Below the pieces are notes generated by a model. That model saw only the letters and a program-made list of their open reading frames with translations, was not told where the DNA came from and did no database searches. This document shows positions 59,685 to 64,000 of a stretch of DNA of 64,000 bases, one piece after another. The DNA is from Epichloe hybrida (lineage: Eukaryota; Ascomycota; Sordariomycetes; Hypocreales; Clavicipitaceae). Both the position numbers and the translations under genes were made by a program. How positions within the stretch are numbered: position 1 is the first letter of the stretch; each line of letters begins with the position of its first letter. The DNA lies in the NCBI GenBank assembly GCA_019022495.1, contig JAFEKR010000016.1:62001-126000 (forward strand), given 5' to 3'.

Positions 59685-60846
59685 TTAGGCTTTTGCAGCG
59701 GCTATCTTGGCTTCGTTGGGGGCGGGGAGGGGTTGCAGGCCGCCGAGGGTGTTTTCGGGGATTCCATCGGGGGCTTGGCGGTAGAGAATGATTTCAGATT
59801 GTTTGAAATATCGGCGGGCATCTGAGGATGTGTTTGTTAGTGACGGATCAGGCTTTACGACGCGCAAAGAGGGAAGAAAATTCTGTCTCGGGGTGGACGC
59901 TGACGAGAAACTACCTGGCAGGTCCCAGAAGAAGAATACAAAAGTGAAAAGAAAAAAGAGAAGAACAAGAGGAAAAAGAGGAAAAAGAAACACAGAAAAA
60001 TAAAACAAACAAACCTTCGTCAATGAGGACCAAACTGAGGTAGTATCTGGTTGAAAACTTCTTGTTCACGTCGCGGAACGTGGGCGTCAGATCGAAACCA
60101 CCCAGGAACAAACGAATGGGAATGGTCTCGCCCCTGGATGGCGAGCCGTCCATGATTTCGAAGCGAACAAGGGTCTCGCTCTCGTTGTACTGATTCGGCG
60201 CAGCACCGGTGGTTTCCCTGCGGATAATGGACAGCTCCATGTGCTTGATCTTGAGGCGGACGAGCAGGAAGTAGATCCTGCCGACGATGACATCCTTGAG
60301 ATGGTACTTGCTCTTGCTGTACTCAAACTCGATGTGCAGGCAGTCCTCTATGCCGACGTCCATCTTGATGCTGCTGTTCATCTCGGGGGGGATCCGGTAG
60401 CTGTAGACCCAGATGTCCTTTTCGCGGATCACGTCGGCCATGCGGCGGGAGACGGTGACGCGCACAAAGTACCGCAGCTTGACGTTGATGCCGTTGTACG
60501 ACTCGTACTGCTTCTCGACGTTCTTGAAGTTGAAGTCGTACGTCTGCGGGTGCTGCAGCTCCCCCGGGGCGGCGAGCTCCTGGTTCAGGGAGAGGAATTC
60601 GTAGTGGTTGCCTCGGTCGAAGAACATTTCGATGGTGCCGATGAATTGCACCTTGATGCCCGTGTGCTCGAGGCGCTTGCCGTCCTTGGGGCGAACCGTC
60701 ACGGCGCCCTTGACGGACTCGCCGTCCATGTAGAGGGGGGCCTTTTCGCGGCGGTTCTTGTCGAGCTTGACGTCGACCATGGACCGGTCGTCGGCAACTT
60801 CGAGGACGACGTCGATGTCGACGGGGGTGGAGAAGAAGTAGGACAT
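59685..60846 (-). CDS. VPS26: retromer subunit VPS26
   Basis: Arrestin-like subunit of the retromer cargo-recognition complex (with VPS35 and VPS29), which recycles receptors from endosome to Golgi. Model: complement of 59685-59821 joined to 60015-60846, 322 aa, the usual family length. The 193-nt intron has donor GTTTGT, a CACTAAC branch and acceptor CTCAG, and is purine-rich on the plus strand. Motifs include GTIEMFFDRGNHYEF, the LAAPGELQHPQTYDF segment, LRYFVRVTVSRR, MDVGIEDCLHIEFEYSKSKYHL and the junction LIDEDARRYFKQSEIILYR across the splice. Start ATG 60846 gives the family MSYFF-type start. RPL9 diverges upstream. Confidence 0.96.
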
Positions 60847-61591
60847 GGTGGCTTGGGGAAAGGGGCGCGCTCTCTCGGATCGAACTGCTTCTGCAGCAAG
60901 ATGCGGGATACGGTGATGAGAATTGTTGTGTTGATGTCGCGGCAGACGGGCGCTGACGTATGTACTTGTAGTCGGGCTTGGAGGTTCATTCGGACATGGG
61001 CGTTTTGCGCGGGTTCTTGCTGGGCGGCGTGGACGTGGAGCTCCCCACTTGAGTTCATCAAGCTCCAAGCCGGGCCGGGCTGTCATGCAACTTAGAACAT
61101 GCTTCTTGACTGACGAGACGACGACGACGACTGAGAGCGCACTGGTTGGAAATCTCGTGCGCGAATTCCGGAGCCTAGTTTGCAGTATTGTGAAATAACT
61201 TGTCAATTCCTTCACGGGCAAGGCGCTCAATCGCTCGGTGCTCTGCATCTGCATCTGCATCTGCATAGCTCTAGTTGAGCTGATGGAGAACGGGTTAGAG
61301 CAAAAGGGGGAATCACGTGACCGGTCACCACCCGACCTGCCCTGCTCGTCGGCTCACTCAAGTCGACGCAGGCCCCACCCACCACCTTTTTTTTTTTTTT
61401 TTTTTCAAACACTTTGGCCGCTACCCGGATGAACTTCGGCGGCACCAATCTTGCCCTCACGTGCAGCGAGCCCTAGAACTTTTTCCCGCCCACACGATTT
61501 CGTCAAACAATTCCCGTCGTGATCCGCCGCCCGCCGCCCGACGACCTACGACAACCTCACCCACCGACATCCCTAATCCACAACCGGCAGA
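60847..61591. promoter_or_regulatory. VPS26/RPL9 divergent promoter region
   Basis: 745 bp between divergent starts. It contains a CTGCAT hexamer repeat (61242-61266), TCACGTGA at 61313-61320, a 19-T run (61387-61405), CACGTG at 61458-61463 and AGCCCTA at 61469-61475. The last two sit 115-135 bp before the RPL9 start. The open frame on the minus strand running across most of this region (to 61266) is an upstream extension of VPS26 and is not needed. Confidence 0.55.
61458..61475 (+). promoter_or_regulatory. Cbf1-like and Tbf1-like boxes of RPL9
   Basis: CACGTG (61458-61463) followed after 5 bp by AGCCCTA (61469-61475). In ascomycetes outside the Saccharomyces clade, such as Candida albicans, Tbf1 (RCCCTA) and Cbf1 (CACGTG) control ribosomal-protein genes. 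The pairing and position fit; binding is inferred. Confidence 0.5.
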
Positions 61592-62764
61592 ATGAAGTAC
61601 ATTCATTCTCAGGAGCTTCTTGACATCCCTGAGGGGGGTACGTGAAACGCCTCGCTCCCGCCAGACTCGACAATTTCCCCCAGCATGTTGCCGCACGCCG
61701 CACGTTCTCGAAGAAGGGGAGGAGGGGAATTGTTTTTTTTTTCCCCCTGTCTTGTCTTATCGCCCGCCAGAGCCTACGATGCAGTGAACGAGACCAAAGT
61801 GAATACGAATGACGAGGACGGAAAGGGGGGGGGGGGGGGGGGGAAAGGGCGCACGCTCGACTTCACTGGCTACAACAACATCGAGAGGCTACAGACAGAA
61901 GAGAAAAGCAAACTCCCCTCCAAACTAAACCTCGGAATTCGGCGCAACATTCGGGTGGAATTGAAGATTCGACGTGACCTAGCATTCTGGGAGGCCAAAA
62001 AAAAAAAACTAACGTATCTGCGTGCACAGTCAAGGTCGCCATCAAGACCAGAATCGTCACCGTCGAGGGTCCCCGAGGCAAGCTCACCAAGGACCTCGGC
62101 CACTTGGCCGTCAACTTCGGCCACCCCAAGAAGAACACCATCTCGATCGAGATCCACCATGGCAACCGTAAGAATGTTGCCACCCTGCGCACCGTCCGAT
62201 CGATCATCCAAAACATGGTCATCGGCGTCACAAAGGGCTTCAAATACAAAATGCGTTATGTTTACGCACATTTCCCCATCAACGTGAACCTGGACCAGAG
62301 CAAAGAGACTGGTCTGTGGGAGGTGGAGATCCGAAACTTCATCGGCGAGAAGATTGTCCGCCGAGTCGTTATGCAGGAAGGCGTTGATGTCGAGTTGTCG
62401 AAGAACCAGAAGGATGAGCTTGTCCTGTCTGGTAACTCTCTGGAGCGTGTCTCTCAGAGCGCTGCCGATATCCAGCAGATTTGCAAGGTCCGCAACAAGG
62501 ACATCCGTAAGGTACGGTATTTTTTTTCTTTTCTTCATCTTCTTCTCAACAAACTGTCCCTTGTCTTCAATTCGGATAATTCACCGGAGAATATGACCGC
62601 CCCCCCCCCCCCCCGGGCCCTTTCTATATCCTCCCAGAGAAAGAAGGGGAGAGGGGGGGGAATCTTTGCTATTTCCATCTCCTTGTTCAACAGAAAGCTA
62701 ACATGCCTCGCAGTTCTTGGACGGTCTGTACGTTTCCGAGAAGGGTAACGTTGTTGAGAACTAA
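61592..62764 (+). CDS. RPL9: 60S ribosomal protein L9 (uL6)
   Basis: Large-subunit protein near the GTPase-factor centre. Model: 61592-61637, 62030-62511, 62714-62764; 192 aa, as in yeast. Exon 1 encodes MKYIHSQELLDIPEG. The long first intron (392 nt) has donor GTACGT and acceptor GCACAG with CTAAC just upstream; it contains 19 G in a row (61825-61843). The second intron (202 nt) has donor GTACGG and acceptor CGCAG. Joined protein: EGVKVAIKTRIVTVEGPRG, GHLAVNFGHPKKNTI, NMVIGVTKGFKYKMRYVYAHFPIN, and the C-terminal FLDGLYVSEKGNVVEN. A plausible Cbf1/Tbf1 module is upstream. Confidence 0.96.
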
Positions 62765-63854
62765 GAAGGGGAAAATGGTCATCGGGCACCGGACATATTG
62801 TTTCTTTTGCGTTTCTGGGTCTCTGGAGTGGCGACGGTTAAACCATTTGCATGTCACGTAGCAAAAGGGCTACAAAAGAAACTGATTAAAAAAGGCAACG
62901 ATTCAACCTTCCATGTCCTGTTGTGCTTGAGATGCTGTCCAGTGCTGTCCCGCCGTGATGATGGGAATTCTTGTCGACAAGGCTTGCCCAGCCAGACCCA
63001 ATGAGTATGAAACGAGTACGAATCGTTCAGAAAAAAAGAAAGAAAAATAAGGTCGACTCGATTGAACACCCACCATGTAGCTACATCTCACGAATGATGC
63101 AAAGCCAAAGGGACATGTTTCGTCATTATTACATGAAGGCGGGCGGTGCGCGCCCTAAAGTCTCGTATTACCATCGTCTAATCGTGTCCAGAATCTTAAG
63201 TCTAATCTAACAATGCCTTCGTCATCTCATCCTGTCAGTCAAGCTACATGTACCTGCCAAAGCGACCCTATTCTTGAGAAGAACGAAAAAAAAAAAATCG
63301 CTCTTTTCATTCCATTCTTTTCAACTCTCATGCTCTCTTCTCATACCTCCCCTCCGAACGGGAGAGTAAAGATAAATCTCTCTTTTCTTTTTGGAAAATC
63401 AGTGAAAAGTATACACAACAGTGATATATCTCACAGAGGCCAGCCATATGCCGAAATGCAACAACCACCGCAACGCCGGAGCCAGTAAAAAGAAGAAGAA
63501 TGGCGAACAAATTGTTATATGCATATGCACAAGAAGAAAAGAAGACGAGAACCATTACATGCTCATGGGGTGGTAACAATAAACAGGTCTTGGAAGATTA
63601 CTTGCATGAGAAGTATCCCACATACACATGGCAAGAACATATTAAGCATTTATTAATTTTTTGCTGCGTTCATATTATGGCCGATGTTCAAGATGTTCCT
63701 ACCATGTGTATGAGGGATACTTTTCATGCAAGCAATCTCCAAGACTTGTTTATTGAGCACCCACTCATGCAATAGCAGAGACGAGATGCACCGTCGGATG
63801 CGAAGTGTAGGATGGAGCGTACACGGAATTCGTCTCGGTAGAACAGCAGCCACT
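62765..63854. other. RPL9 downstream region
   Basis: 1.09 kb, AT-rich in the right half. No supported gene; short frames near 63500-63775 lack any domain. Probably the 3' UTRs of RPL9 and of a minus-strand gene entering from the right. Confidence 0.55.
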
Positions 63855-63973
63855 CTATGGTCGGCGCGAAGGGGCACGGGAGTAGTATGACGCTCCGCCG
63901 CGGGAGTCTCGAGAACGGTAGCTGCGGCCGGTTCGTCCGGTGCGGTGGCTTCGTCCTCCTGAGCTTGAGCTGC
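63855..63973 (-). CDS. possible last exon of a Ser/Arg/Gly-rich protein (partial)
   Basis: On the minus strand a pyrimidine-rich tract and CAACCAG acceptor (63974-63976) are followed by an open frame of about 39 codons to TAG at 63855-63857. It encodes a Ser-, Gly-, Arg- and Tyr-rich end (RSYRSRDSRGGASYYSR), of the kind seen at the ends of RNA-binding or membrane-tail proteins. The upstream exons lie beyond the window. A second frame is open over the same bases, so the reading frame is not certain. Confidence 0.3.
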
Positions 63974-64000
63974 CTGGTTGAGAAGAAAGAAAGAGAAAGA

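Overview
The window is nuclear DNA of a filamentous ascomycete. Genes carry short introns (51-392 nt) with fungal donor sites (GTAAGT, GTACGT, GTATGT) and CTAAC/CTAAT-type branch points. Coding sequence is GC-rich. The predicted proteins read like Sordariomycetes, most likely Hypocreales; that placement is inference from protein resemblance. I built about twenty protein gene models by joining exons by hand. No tRNA, rRNA, CRISPR array or intact transposon was recognised.

Layout, left to right. 1-2783 has no convincing gene. PEX5 (-) and RPF2 (+) diverge at 2784-6463. A Zn2Cys6 regulator (-) and the cystathionine gamma-lyase gene CYS3 (+) diverge at 6865-10876; CYS3 is frameshifted by a perfect 187-bp tandem duplication. 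An F-box gene (-) and a REX1-type RNA exonuclease (+) diverge at 11501-16135. A TRP-like membrane protein (-) lies at 16748-20260. An MLH2-like MutL homolog (-) and lumazine synthase RIB4 (+) diverge at 22139-26294. A large low-complexity protein (-) occupies 27103-29997. A 4.8-kb gene-poor, repeat-rich gap follows. A CDF metal transporter (+) with five exons lies at 34844-36997, converging on PI4-kinase STT4 (-, 37680-43658), which diverges from proteasome subunit PRE7 (+). A second 4.6-kb gap precedes a co-directional block on the plus strand: RRM-YTH protein, HSP30-type small heat-shock protein, RAD51 and NUP120. VPS26 (-) and ribosomal protein L9 (+) diverge at 59685-62764. The right edge may hold the last exon of a minus-strand gene.

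The genes are mostly unrelated housekeeping functions: peroxisome import, ribosome assembly, sulfur amino acids, riboflavin, phosphoinositides, proteasome, DNA repair, nuclear pore and retromer. Nothing indicates a secondary-metabolite cluster or an acquired island. Seven divergent pairs are notable, and several shared promoters show plausible sites: a CACGTG box before CYS3, a Cbf1/Tbf1-like module before RPL9 and heat-shock elements before HSP30.

The strongest anomaly is the CYS3 duplication. Others are a GC-AG intron in STT4, a 14-bp duplication that copies the CDF start codon and creates an overlapping upstream ORF, an intergenic TACGGAGTA motif, and many homopolymers of 15-19 nt. I found no clear sign of an undescribed multi-gene system.
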